Shown here one piece after another: positions 41,678-49,970 of a DNA stretch of 64,000 bases (position 1 is its first letter; each line of letters begins with the position of its first letter). Location of the stretch: positions 1 through 64,000 of the forward strand of contig SVEN01000004.1 in NCBI GenBank assembly GCA_015057365.1, given 5' to 3'. A model generated the notes under the pieces. It did no database searches, was not told the origin of the DNA, and worked only from the letters and a program-made list of their open reading frames with translations. The stretch is from Lachnospiraceae bacterium (GTDB taxonomy: Bacteria > Bacillota > Clostridia > Lachnospirales > Lachnospiraceae). Both the position numbers and the translations under genes were made by a program.

Positions 41678-43735
41678 TTAGAAAAATTCGCGTCCCTTTT
41701 CATCCTCGATACCGGACTTCCGGTAAAAGTACGAATTCACAATATCTCTCCAATCCTTTGCATGGGCCGCCTGATGTTCAAACCGCGGCAGGATACGCTT
41801 ATAAATATCCTCCGGAATCACATCCTTCAGACTCTTTATCGTCTCAAGGAAGCCCTCTGCCTGCTCCGCACCTTCAAAGTGGGTATCGTAAATATGCTGA
41901 ATCAACGTCTTTCCGCTCTTTAACACATAGTCGTAACGGATGTAGTGGAAGAACAGAAGCAACTCCTCCGGGCAGGTGGCCGGATCTTCGTACATCTTAA
42001 AGTTTTCCTCGCGATACTGGGTGGTATACCCGGTACCCTTCGTCGTACGGTCCACACCAATACCGTGCAGGTCTGCGCGATGGTAGGTTCCCCAACGGTC
42101 GTACTCGTAACCGTCCACATTCGGACCGTAGTGATGATTCGGATTTACCATCCAACCGATGCCCAAAGGAGAGGTGTACTTTTCATATACTTCTCTGGAA
42201 CAAAGGGCCATATCCGTCAAGACTTCTACCGCTTTTTCATCCTTTGTAATCGTAAGCTTAATCCACTCCTCCGCAATTTCCTTCGCAGAAAGAGAGGTGG
42301 TAAATGCCAGTCGCCCGAAACCGTACCAGTTCAGTGCCGCAAAATCATGACCCGTCCAGTTCTCATCGTTACCGGTGTTGGTTACCGCCGCCATACCGCA
42401 TGCGGTCTGATGATAGGTACGTCCTGCCACAATATCCGCTACCGTATCGTTCTTCGATGCACAATAGGTCTTAAAATCCAGAACCTCCTTCCACATCGGA
42501 ATCAGGTAACAGAAATGTCTCTGCTGACCGGTATACTCCTGTGCCGCCTGCACCTCAAGAATCTGATTTGTCTTCTCCAAACCGCCAAGGAGCGGGGAAA
42601 TCGGCTCACGAATCTGGAAATCCATCGGACCGTTCTTAATCTGTAACACCACATTATCCGCAAACTGTCCGTCTAACGGCTTAAAGTGGTCATATCCCGC
42701 ACGGGCACGATCGGTCTTCCGGTCACGCCAGTCCTGGGTACAATTATATACAAAACAACGCCAAATAATTGTTCCGCCGTACGGAGCCACTGCCTCAGCC
42801 AACATATTGGCGCCCTCTGCCTGGGTTCTGCCGTAAGTGTGCGGTCCCGGACGTCCCTCGGAATCTGCCTTTACAAGGAAGCCGCCCAGCTTCGGAATTG
42901 CAGTAAACACATGCTCCATCACTCGTTTCCACCAGGCCCTGACATCCTCGTTTAACGGATCGGACACCGTCATTCCCGAGATTTCCATCGGTGCCGCAAA
43001 ATTCAACGATAAATACAAATCAATACCATACTCCGCAAAAATTTCGGACATCTCTCTTAACTCGTTTTCATAGCGCGGAGTAATCAGAAACGTAGCCGCA
43101 TTTTTTACATTTACATTATTTATCACGGATGCGTTAATTCCCACAGAGGCACAAAGTCTTGCGTACTCTCTCGTACGGTCGTTTACCACCACCGTATCAT
43201 CTTTAAAGAAAAAGGATTCTCCGGAATATCCGCGCTCAATACTGTTATCCATGTTATCCCAGTGATTCATCATACGAAGCGGATTATCCGGAATTACTTT
43301 CTTTTCTCCCGCTTCCAATGTATCTTCCATCTGCTCCGTACGAATCAAATCAAAGGCACCGTATAAAATACCGCGCCCGGTTCCCGCAATCACATAAGCC
43401 GCCGTATCGGTAATTACAATCCGATAACCGTCCTTATATTCCGCTTCCAGGTTCGGAGATAAAACCAACACAAAACCGTATCCGTACCCTGTCAGATTCT
43501 TCAATTCTACCGCAGAAGGCTCCGCACCGAAAAAAGACGCGTGCTTCCTCTCGATTTCCATATCTCTGCCGAACAATTCTTTTCCTGCCCGGACAATCTC
43601 CTTCACTGCCGTTTCCATCGTCTGCGGTACCTGGTTCATTTTCTCATCTGTCACAACCGCAACTCTACTCCAGAGAACGTAATTTGTAAGCGCTTTCATT
43701 TTGTACGAAAGCCACGCCTTGGTATACTCTGCCAT
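41678..43735 (-). CDS. aguA: GH67 alpha-glucuronidase
   Basis: This enzyme removes (4-O-methyl)glucuronate from the non-reducing end of xylo-oligosaccharides. The 685-residue protein has no signal peptide, so it acts in the cytoplasm. Catalytic motifs are visible: the acid Glu in KADSEGRPGPHTYGR, Asp in IKNGPMDFQIREP and Glu in EVQAAQEYTGQ. The ATG at 43735 (MAEYTKAWLS) has GAGGAGG upstream. It is the first gene of the aguA-uxuA-CE15 operon and divergent from the GH51 gene. Confidence 0.95.
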   Translation of the reverse strand: MAEYTKAWLSYKMKALTNYVLWSRVAVVTDEKMNQVPQTMETAVKEIVRAGKELFGRDMEIERKHASFFGAEPSAVELKNLTGYGYGFVLVLSPNLEAEYKDGYRIVITDTAAYVIAGTGRGILYGAFDLIRTEQMEDTLEAGEKKVIPDNPLRMMNHWDNMDNSIERGYSGESFFFKDDTVVVNDRTREYARLCASVGINASVINNVNVKNAATFLITPRYENELREMSEIFAEYGIDLYLSLNFAAPMEISGMTVSDPLNEDVRAWWKRVMEHVFTAIPKLGGFLVKADSEGRPGPHTYGRTQAEGANMLAEAVAPYGGTIIWRCFVYNCTQDWRDRKTDRARAGYDHFKPLDGQFADNVVLQIKNGPMDFQIREPISPLLGGLEKTNQILEVQAAQEYTGQQRHFCYLIPMWKEVLDFKTYCASKNDTVADIVAGRTYHQTACGMAAVTNTGNDENWTGHDFAALNWYGFGRLAFTTSLSAKEIAEEWIKLTITKDEKAVEVLTDMALCSREVYEKYTSPLGIGWMVNPNHHYGPNVDGYEYDRWGTYHRADLHGIGVDRTTKGTGYTTQYREENFKMYEDPATCPEELLLFFHYIRYDYVLKSGKTLIQHIYDTHFEGAEQAEGFLETIKSLKDVIPEDIYKRILPRFEHQAAHAKDWRDIVNSYFYRKSGIEDEKGREFF

Positions 43736-43764
43736 AGGGCACCTCCTCAACACTGTTACCTTTA

Positions 43765-43793
43765 GTATACCTTATCTTATCCGTTTTTGCAAT
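43765..43793 (-). promoter_or_regulatory. aguA operon promoter
   Basis: TTGCAA, a 17-base spacer and TATACT are read on the minus strand, about 23 bases before the aguA ribosome site. Confidence 0.75.
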
Positions 43794-43833
43794 GCTTTTC
43801 TTACATCCTTTTGGGGAATTTGACATTGATTTA

Positions 43834-43847
43834 TGAAAATGCTTTCA
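43834..43847. promoter_or_regulatory. cre-like palindrome between aguA and the GH51 gene
   Basis: TGAAAATGCTTTCA fits the CcpA cre consensus TGWAARCGYTWNCW except for one base (T for C in the core). It lies between the two divergent promoters, upstream of both, and could also be an operator for a LacI-type regulator. Confidence 0.5.
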
Positions 43848-43898
43848 TGAATTTTAACATCACATTCATATTTTTACATCCTTGCTCAGATGCTGTCG

Positions 43899-43927
43899 TT
43901 GACAGATTCCCTCGTCTTTGTTACGAT
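43899..43927 (+). promoter_or_regulatory. GH51 gene promoter
   Basis: TTGACA, a 17-base spacer and TACGAT precede the start codon by about 40 bases. Confidence 0.7.
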
Positions 43928-43968
43928 ATTAGTATAAATTAGAACGCTAATCTATGGAGGAGGTTATT

Positions 43969-45570
43969 ATGGCACAAAAAGCAAAAATCACGGTTCATCC
44001 GTCCTTTACCATCGGTGAGATTTCCCCTCGGCTGTTCAGTACATTCTTAGAGCCGATCGGCACCATGGTAAACGGCACCATGTTCAATCCGAAGCACCCG
44101 ACTGCAAATGAGCTGGGCTTCCGTCAGGATTTCATCGATGCTTTGAAAAAGACAGACATGCCGGCTTGTCGTCTTCCGGGCGGTAACTTTGTATCCGGTT
44201 GGGAATGGAAGGATTCCATCGGCCCGAAAGACCAGAGAAAGAAGCACTTAGACCTTGCCTGGTATCAGTATATTACCAATGAAGTGGGTCACGACGAATA
44301 TCTTCAGTGGGCAGAGCAGGTAGGCACCGAAGCAATGTACACCATCAATCTCGGTACCGGCGACATCAAGGACGCCCAGCACATTGTAGAATACACTAAC
44401 CATCCGGGAGGCACCTACTGGTCCGACCTGCGTCGCCAGTACGGCCACGAGAATCCGTATGACGTTAAGACCTGGTATCTCGGTAACGAGATGGACGGCC
44501 CGTGGCAGATCGGTTCCTGGGGTCAGAACCCGAAAGGCTACGGCATCTTATGTAACGAAGTTTCCAAAGTAATGAAATGGACCGATGCCCGCATCGAAAC
44601 CGCAGTTTGCGCATCCTCTTCTCTTTGGATGAACACTTATCCGCAGTGGGAAGAAGACGTATTGCAAGAGTGCTACGATACTGTTGACTACATTTCCATG
44701 CACCACTACCACAGTGCACCGCCTGGAGATTATAAAGCGCTCCTCGGCGGTTCCCACTACTACGAAGATTTTATCAACACCGAGATTGCACTTTGCGACC
44801 TTATTCAGGCAAAGAAGCATTCTCCGAAGAAGATGATGCTTTCCTTTGATGAGTACGGCGGAATGATTCGCCCGAATCAGGAGTTACATCCGGGATACGG
44901 CCCGTACAACATGGCCATGTCCCACTACCGCTTCAATCCGGACAGAAAGTACATTCTCCATGACCCGGACAATATGCCGGAGCGCATGTTCCCTGGCAGC
45001 GAAATGCTGCAGGCTCTTTCCATGGCATCTATCCAGCTGGCATTCCTGCGTCACGCAGACCGTGTAAAAATCGGCTGTATGACCGGTGGCCTGGGCGCAC
45101 TTTGTGCCTCCAACCATGACCATGTATGGAAGTCCGCTTCCCACTACATTTTCATGCAGATGATGCAGTACGCAAAGGGTACTTCTCTGCAGGTAGATAC
45201 CGCTTGTGAGACCTACGACATCCCGGGCTATGCCGTAAACGACACCTCCCAGTACATGGAGAAGGAAGGCGTTCCGTACGTGGATACCGCTGCCGCTTAC
45301 GATGCAGATACCGACAGCTTAACCATTTTTGCCATCAATCGTAATGCCGAAACCTCCTACCCGGTAGAACTGGATATCCGCGGATTCGAGGGCTTCACCT
45401 TTGATGAGCAGATCGTAATGTTCTGTGAGGATTTAGACGCAAAGAATACCTTTGACAATCCGAACATGATTCTTCCGAAAACCGTTTCCGGTCAGACCTT
45501 TGAGAGAGGAAAGCTTACCGCAGAGGTACAGCCGCTTTCCTGGAATGTGTTCCGGTTTAAAAAGATGTAA
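43969..45570 (+). CDS. abfA: GH51 alpha-L-arabinofuranosidase
   Basis: This 533-residue cytoplasmic enzyme removes arabinose side groups from arabinoxylan fragments. The acid/base Glu is in WYLGNEMDGPWQIG and the nucleophile Glu in MLSFDEYGG; PACRLPGGNFVSGWEWKDSIGP and MHHYHSAPPGD are further GH51 landmarks. A C-terminal beta-sandwich begins near residue 410. The track ATG at 43954 lies in the ribosome site (GGAGGAGG), so the ATG at 43969 (MAQKAKITV) is the start. Transcription is divergent from the glucuronoxylan operon and probably co-regulated. Confidence 0.93.
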   Translation: MAQKAKITVHPSFTIGEISPRLFSTFLEPIGTMVNGTMFNPKHPTANELGFRQDFIDALKKTDMPACRLPGGNFVSGWEWKDSIGPKDQRKKHLDLAWYQYITNEVGHDEYLQWAEQVGTEAMYTINLGTGDIKDAQHIVEYTNHPGGTYWSDLRRQYGHENPYDVKTWYLGNEMDGPWQIGSWGQNPKGYGILCNEVSKVMKWTDARIETAVCASSSLWMNTYPQWEEDVLQECYDTVDYISMHHYHSAPPGDYKALLGGSHYYEDFINTEIALCDLIQAKKHSPKKMMLSFDEYGGMIRPNQELHPGYGPYNMAMSHYRFNPDRKYILHDPDNMPERMFPGSEMLQALSMASIQLAFLRHADRVKIGCMTGGLGALCASNHDHVWKSASHYIFMQMMQYAKGTSLQVDTACETYDIPGYAVNDTSQYMEKEGVPYVDTAAAYDADTDSLTIFAINRNAETSYPVELDIRGFEGFTFDEQIVMFCEDLDAKNTFDNPNMILPKTVSGQTFERGKLTAEVQPLSWNVFRFKKM

Positions 45571-45572
45571 TT

Positions 45573-45700
45573 GCCCCGTTTACTATCTGGGGTAGCTTAA
45601 CTAACATCGGCCCGTCCGAAACTATATTTTTGCATATCGCAAAAAATATAGTTTCGGACGGGCCGATATATTCCCTCTCCAACAGATAGTAAAACGGGGC
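45573..45700. repeat. Nested inverted-repeat element after the GH51 gene
   Basis: An outer repeat GCCCCGTTTACTATCTG / CAGATAGTAAAACGGGGC encloses an inner 28-base stem, ATCGGCCCGTCCGAAACTATA.. with its complement. Each stem has a single one-base indel in a T run, and the inner loop is only about four bases. It lies between converging genes and could terminate both, but it is far larger than a normal terminator. Confidence 0.7.
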
Positions 45701-45772
45701 TTCGCCATCTGCGAACCCCCGATACTTCTCATGGACTTTCTCATTCTATCTCCTCCGATTCACTGTAACAAC

Positions 45773-46261
45773 TTAATACCCAAAACTCCCCGCAAGAGAC
45801 TCGTCATTCTCAATCCAATCCTGTACATCAATCACACGATACTCATTCTCCGTATCCCGGATGACCACCTGCTTAATCCCGGCATTGATGACCATCCGTT
45901 TACACATGGAACAACTGCTGGATTTTTCGATATACGCACCTGTACCGACTTCTTTTCCCACCAGATAGAGCGTACTGTCAATCATCTTTTCCCGCTCCGC
46001 ACTGATAATGGCATTGGCTTCCGCATGAACACTGCGGCACAGCTCATACCGTTCTCCTCGCGGAATGTTGAGTTGTTGCCGGATACAATAGCCCAAATCA
46101 CTGCAGTTTTTTCTTCCGCGCGGCGCTCCCACATAGCCCGTAGAAATCACCTCGTCGTTTTTCACAATGACCGCTCCGTAATGTCTGCGTAAACACGTAC
46201 AACGCTTCGAAACCACTTCCGCCAAATCCAGATAATAATTGACTTTGTCCCGTCTCTCCAT
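45773..46261 (-). CDS. dCMP deaminase-like zinc enzyme
   Basis: This 162-residue protein belongs to the cytidine/deoxycytidylate deaminase superfamily. The zinc site is intact: HAEANAI (His and catalytic Glu) and SCSMCKRMV (two Cys). CSDLGYCIRQ upstream is typical of ComEB-like dCMP deaminases, which supply dUMP for thymidylate synthesis. AAGGGAGGA precedes the ATG. It may form a unit with the thioesterase gene 42 bases upstream. Confidence 0.85.
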   Translation of the reverse strand: MERRDKVNYYLDLAEVVSKRCTCLRRHYGAVIVKNDEVISTGYVGAPRGRKNCSDLGYCIRQQLNIPRGERYELCRSVHAEANAIISAEREKMIDSTLYLVGKEVGTGAYIEKSSSCSMCKRMVINAGIKQVVIRDTENEYRVIDVQDWIENDESLAGSFGY

Positions 46262-46303
46262 GTGAAATCCTCCCTTTTCTTTTGTCTGCCGACTTTTCTT
46301 ACA

Positions 46304-46726
46304 TTACTGTTCCCCCGCACTTTCCGCATGCTCCATCAGTGCCGCATAACACTCCGGGAACTCCTTCTTTACGGAAATAATCTTGCCGCTTCCGTCTAAA
46401 AATCCGTGCTCCGAATGCCCCTCACAGGCAAGGGTTCCGTCTTCCTTGTACATGGCATATTTCAGCTTCAACTTTACACCGCGGAATTCTTCAATCCCTA
46501 CTTCGATTCGGATTCTCTCCGGAAATTTTGTGCTTACCTTATACTTACAATCTACAGCCGTTACCGGAGATACCATGCCCAGTGCCTCCAACTTGTCCAT
46601 TCCCCAACCGATTTGCTCCAGAAAATCCACGCGGGCTTCTTCCATCCAACGGATATAGTTGGAATGGTGCACAATCCCCATCTTATCGGTTTCGTAATAC
46701 TGTACTTTATGTTCATATGCTTTCAT
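46304..46726 (-). CDS. Acyl-CoA thioesterase (YbgC/4HBT type)
   Basis: This is a hotdog-fold thioesterase of 140 residues. The signature VQYYETDKMGIVHHSNYIRWMEEARVDFLE carries the catalytic Asp and the substrate-binding Tyr and His. A GGGAGGAACG site precedes the ATG. The physiological acyl-CoA is unknown. Confidence 0.9.
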   Translation of the reverse strand: MKAYEHKVQYYETDKMGIVHHSNYIRWMEEARVDFLEQIGWGMDKLEALGMVSPVTAVDCKYKVSTKFPERIRIEVGIEEFRGVKLKLKYAMYKEDGTLACEGHSEHGFLDGSGKIISVKKEFPECYAALMEHAESAGEQ

Positions 46727-46799
46727 TTATCGTTCCTCCCAAATATCTTCTATCTTTTCAAATTTCCTCGCAAATATCTGCTTCGGCCTTACAATCTGA

Positions 46800-47294
46800 C
46801 TACTTTTGCAGCAATTCTACCAGCGTCTCAAACACAAACTCCGTCGCTGCTTCTCTTACCACATTCCGGCCCAAATCTCCAAACTGCTTCGTCACCGTGG
46901 TCACTTCGCCGTCCACATAAAATCCGAAACAAACCATGCCCACCGGCTTTGTAGCGGTCCCACCGGACGGTCCAGCAATACCGGACACACCGACTCCCAC
47001 CTGGGCATTTTGTGCCTTTGCCACGCCTTCTGCCATCTGCCCGGCTACCGATTCACTAACCACGCCGTAGCAGTCGATGGTCTCCGGCTTCACCCCGAGA
47101 TACTTTATCTTCGCTTCATTTGCATAGGTCACCACACCCGCATCAAACACCGCGGATGCACTGGCTACACTCACCAGCCGTGCGGAGCACAGACCACCGG
47201 TACAGGACTCTGCAAAGGAGATGTGAAAGCTCTTTTTTTGTAAAAGGGATACTACTTGTTCTTCTATGGTTTGTATCTGTCCACCGTTTTCCAT
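46800..47294 (-). CDS. pncC: Nicotinamide-nucleotide amidohydrolase (CinA C-terminal domain)
   Basis: This protein of 164 residues corresponds to the stand-alone CinA C-terminal domain, which deamidates NMN in pyridine nucleotide recycling. The conserved AESCTGGLCSARLVSVASASAVFDAGVVTYAN and GVSGIAGPSGGTATKPVGMV are present. The N-terminal molybdopterin-like domain of full-length CinA is absent. AAAGGAG lies ten bases before the ATG. A LexA-type box for the divergent toxin gene is 59 bases upstream and might also influence pncC. Confidence 0.92.
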   Translation of the reverse strand: MENGGQIQTIEEQVVSLLQKKSFHISFAESCTGGLCSARLVSVASASAVFDAGVVTYANEAKIKYLGVKPETIDCYGVVSESVAGQMAEGVAKAQNAQVGVGVSGIAGPSGGTATKPVGMVCFGFYVDGEVTTVTKQFGDLGRNVVREAATEFVFETLVELLQK

Positions 47295-47350
47295 ACAATG
47301 GCTACTCCTTTTCTTCTCTTAAAATTTATTCAAAAACTGTCATTTTGCGC

Positions 47351-47379
47351 TTGAACATTTGTTCGATTTGTATTATAAT
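47351..47379 (+). promoter_or_regulatory. Toxin promoter, copy 1, with LexA-type box
   Basis: TTGAAC, a 17-base spacer and TATAAT are present. GAACATTTGTTC (47353-47364), a GAAC-N4-GTTC palindrome like the Gram-positive LexA box, overlaps the -35 and spacer. The same arrangement is found at copy 2. Confidence 0.75.
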
Positions 47380-47446
47380 AAACTTATGGAACAATCGTGT
47401 TACAGGGTGTGTTGGCCTTCATTCTTACGGAATGGAGGTGGAGCTT

Positions 47447-47542
47447 ATGAAGAATCAGAACAAATTTGAATTTCGAGATTTGCTGTCCTTCGGACTCTTT
47501 CTGTTAGCTTTACTTACATTCGTTTTTACGTTCTGTAAGTAA
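47447..47542 (+). CDS. Small hydrophobic toxin-like peptide, copy 1
   Basis: The gene encodes 31 residues: a charged start (MKNQNKFEFRD) and one membrane helix (LLSFGLFLLALLTFVFTF) ending CK. It resembles the putative holin-like toxin group of type I toxin-antitoxin systems. AATGGAGGTG stands upstream of the ATG; the track start at 47120 is spurious. The 70-base leader contains GGTGTGTTGGCCTT, which can pair with AAGGTCAACCCACC in the 3' region. The copy at 52452 differs at only four residues. Confidence 0.75.
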   Translation: MKNQNKFEFRDLLSFGLFLLALLTFVFTFCK

Positions 47543-47551
47543 GTAAACATA

Positions 47552-47598
47552 GAAAAACCGCCCTCATAACTTTGACCGAGTGATTAGGGCGGCTTTTC
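47552..47598. terminator. Bidirectional hairpin, toxin locus copy 1
   Basis: CCGCCCT and AGGGCGG pair around a loop of about 20 bases. T runs follow on both strands (GGCTTTTC on plus, GGTTTTTC on minus). It would end both the toxin mRNA and the convergent antisense RNA. A second hairpin, CAACCcaCC-ttgt-GGgcGGTTG with TTCCTTTTT, follows at 47618-47647. Confidence 0.7.
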
Positions 47599-47650
47599 TA
47601 ACTCAAACCATAAGGTCAACCCACCTTGTGGGCGGTTGTTCCTTTTTCTA
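47556..47650 (-). ncRNA. Predicted antisense (antitoxin) RNA, copy 1
   Basis: A minus-strand promoter TTGCAA-17-TAAACT (47656-47684) would start an RNA near 47650 that runs into the bidirectional hairpin near 47556. It would be about 95 nucleotides and fully complementary to the toxin mRNA 3' region. The promoter and hairpin are conserved at copy 2. Ends are estimates. Confidence 0.6.
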
Positions 47651-47655
47651 ATCTT

Positions 47656-47684
47656 AGTTTATCATATCTTTTCTATCTTTGCAA
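47656..47684 (-). promoter_or_regulatory. Antisense RNA promoter, copy 1
   Basis: On the minus strand TTGCAA, a 17-base spacer and TAAACT with TGA just before the -10 are present, 20 bases after the PF09818-type gene stop. Confidence 0.65.
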
Positions 47685-47703
47685 TTACTTTTTATCCTCA
47701 GCA

Positions 47704-49428
47704 CTAACTCCTACCAAAGCAAATCCCCCGCGCCCGGTTCACGCACATCAAAATCTCCTCTTTTCGTATCTCATCAAACCACCAGCCCCGATACACCGGA
47801 TTGGAACTCTTTTGCTCGTTCTCAAGCTCCGCAAACAACCTTCCCTCATATTCCTCACCTATCGCCCTCAGCATTTCCTCACTCTCTTCCTCTTTTGAAA
47901 GAACTTTTCTTAGCACCCAGGCAAGGGAATGAAGCTGTTCATTTGTCTTTAAAGATGATATCGCCGTCATATCCACGGAATATTCCCCGCAAATGACCTT
48001 CTTACTATCCTCGGTACAAACAGTCTGCAGAAACAACGATTTTGTCCCTTCACCGGTCAGTAGCACCCTTCGCTCACTCACGGAACTTTCCGTATCATTC
48101 GGTTTCTTTTCCTCACAAACCGTTAATCCCAGTATCTTTACCTCTTCCGTTACATCCGTTGCCACATATTCATGCATCAACAGTACCGTATCCGCAATCT
48201 TTAAGTATTCTCCCGAACCTCCGATAACAAGGATGGTGGATACCCCTTTTTGTTCCGTAATGCTTCGGATTCTGTCCGTAAACGGAATGATCACTTCGTT
48301 TTTTACAATTCTCCGCATCAGTTCATCGCGAATCATAAAGTTTGTGGCACTCTTGTCTTCATCAATGGTCAGAAGGCGGCTCCCGCCTGCAATAGCCTCA
48401 ATAATATTTGCTGCCTGAGAAATGCTTCCGCTGGCATGCTTCGTGGTAAAATTGCGGATGTCCTGAAACGGAATCCCGGAGAAGAACATGGAAATATCCT
48501 CATTCGCCACATATCGTCCGTCCTCCGCATTTGTTACCGCAAGGCTTTGCTCTGCCATCACAAACTCCCTGCCGTCCCCCGGTACATGATTGTAAATCCC
48601 GGCTTCAATTGCCTCAAGGAGCGTAGTTTTTCCGGAAAATCCCGCACCGGTGATGACAGTTATTCCTTTTGGTATTCCCATGCCGGTAAGCACAGTTCCG
48701 TCTGCCATGTGAACCTCCACTCGCAAACGTTCCGGCGACACAAAAGGAACAGCACTTTCAAGCGGTTCCTCACTGTCCCCTTTTCTCGGCAGAATACTTC
48801 CGTCCGCCACAAATGCCACATAGTCATTTTCCCTGCAAAACATTCGCAACGCCATCTGCCTTTTATAAACAGCCAGTTTCTCCCGTAGTTCTTCCTTATC
48901 AAGAAATATACTACCTTCTTCCACAGTCTTTAAAATGTCCGTTATCATCCGGCTGATTCGCTCTCCGAGAATCGATACTCCCGCCCCCGTCGGAAACAGT
49001 ACGAACAGTTTCAACACAAAGGTATCCGTCTCCTTATTGTAGAGCATTCCGCTTCGTCTCAGAATCCGGCAATCCGGCTTCTGACACTGGATTTTTGACA
49101 GCAGACGCTCCAACTTATTATTGGCGGTATATTTTTCACTCAGTCCTCCAATCAGATTGCTATAATGCCGCAGAAGATAGTCTTCAAAAAATGCCCTATA
49201 TCGTTCAATCTCCGTCGCATCCAATCCTAAAATTTCCGCATCCAGATTAATATACATTGCCACATTGGCCGGATACTTCGGATTCAGCGGTACAAATTTT
49301 ACAGTAATTCCGTCCACATATTCGTAAACTTCTCTCCATCGGCTTAACAGATAAGACACCGGTTTTCCGTTTAAATACTGCTGTCCGTTTGACCGTAATG
49401 TTTTCTTTAAGTCTCTTATTTTTTCCAT
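47704..49428 (-). CDS. PF09818-type ABC-class ATPase, paralogue 1
   Basis: This is a soluble P-loop ATPase of about 574 residues of the predicted ABC-class ATPase family. The Walker A reads ITGAGFSGKTTLLEAI and the Walker B LLTIDEDKSATNFMIRD, with TTKHASGSISQAANIIEA between them as a signature-like motif. LVIGGSGEYLKIADTVLLM is the H-loop region. The function of this family in bacteria is unsettled; a nucleic-acid-binding role has been suggested for a eukaryotic relative. The start is uncertain: ATG at 49428 has AAGGA seven bases upstream, 49449 is an alternative. It is a divergent paralogue of the protein at 49967. Confidence 0.85.
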   Translation of the reverse strand: MEKIRDLKKTLRSNGQQYLNGKPVSYLLSRWREVYEYVDGITVKFVPLNPKYPANVAMYINLDAEILGLDATEIERYRAFFEDYLLRHYSNLIGGLSEKYTANNKLERLLSKIQCQKPDCRILRRSGMLYNKETDTFVLKLFVLFPTGAGVSILGERISRMITDILKTVEEGSIFLDKEELREKLAVYKRQMALRMFCRENDYVAFVADGSILPRKGDSEEPLESAVPFVSPERLRVEVHMADGTVLTGMGIPKGITVITGAGFSGKTTLLEAIEAGIYNHVPGDGREFVMAEQSLAVTNAEDGRYVANEDISMFFSGIPFQDIRNFTTKHASGSISQAANIIEAIAGGSRLLTIDEDKSATNFMIRDELMRRIVKNEVIIPFTDRIRSITEQKGVSTILVIGGSGEYLKIADTVLLMHEYVATDVTEEVKILGLTVCEEKKPNDTESSVSERRVLLTGEGTKSLFLQTVCTEDSKKVICGEYSVDMTAISSLKTNEQLHSLAWVLRKVLSKEEESEEMLRAIGEEYEGRLFAELENEQKSSNPVYRGWWFDEIRKEEILMCVNRARGICFGRS

Positions 49429-49454
49429 AGATACATCCTTCATCATCATTGCAG

Positions 49455-49970
49455 CTATCTGCCCCCTTTTCTTTCGTTGCACTCGCAACGCTCTCTCATG
49501 TCCATTAGTCCCTTTTCAAACACCTGGGTTTCCTCGCCCCATATGGTGTGGAACATTTTCAGAAACACAAATCCATATTTTTCGTACAGCCCAACTTCGT
49601 TGGAGGAAAGATACACCTTCCCATCCCCCTCCTGTCTCGCCAGCTCGCAGGCATGTTGAATCAACTTCTCCGAATAGCGGTTTCCACGGTGCTCCGGATA
49701 GGTATACACAAACCCAATCCACGGTTTCATGCCCGGTTCGGTTTCTTCCTCCACGATTTCATCCCGCTCCGCCAGGGTGCAGAATGCAAGAAGATTGCCA
49801 TCCTCCACCAGCAACAAAAGCCTCGTACTTTCCCCGTACCGTTCCTTTAACTTCCCTGCCTCCAGCACTTCGTACAAATACTTTGCCGCCCTCCAGTCGC
49901 CCTGTACAATCTGCTCCCGCAAACACTTTTGTAATTCCATTGTCTGTTCAAAATACTCAATTATCTTCAT
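49455..49970 (-). CDS. GNAT-family N-acetyltransferase
   Basis: This is a 171-residue acetyltransferase with the acetyl-CoA-binding segment GFVYTYPEHRGNRYSEKLIQHA (Q/RxxGxG-like) and the C-terminal YLSSNEVGLYEKYGFVFLKMF. The ATG overlaps the stop of the upstream ATPase as ATGA, so translation is coupled. The substrate is unknown. The gene sits between two PF09818-type ATPases, suggesting a linked job. Confidence 0.85.
   Translation of the reverse strand: MKIIEYFEQTMELQKCLREQIVQGDWRAAKYLYEVLEAGKLKERYGESTRLLLLVEDGNLLAFCTLAERDEIVEEETEPGMKPWIGFVYTYPEHRGNRYSEKLIQHACELARQEGDGKVYLSSNEVGLYEKYGFVFLKMFHTIWGEETQVFEKGLMDMRERCECNERKGGR

Noticed and set aside
47120-47446. Upstream extension of the toxin 1 ORF
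   Set aside because: It is antisense to pncC and includes the promoter and LexA-type box; the extension is not shared with copy 2.
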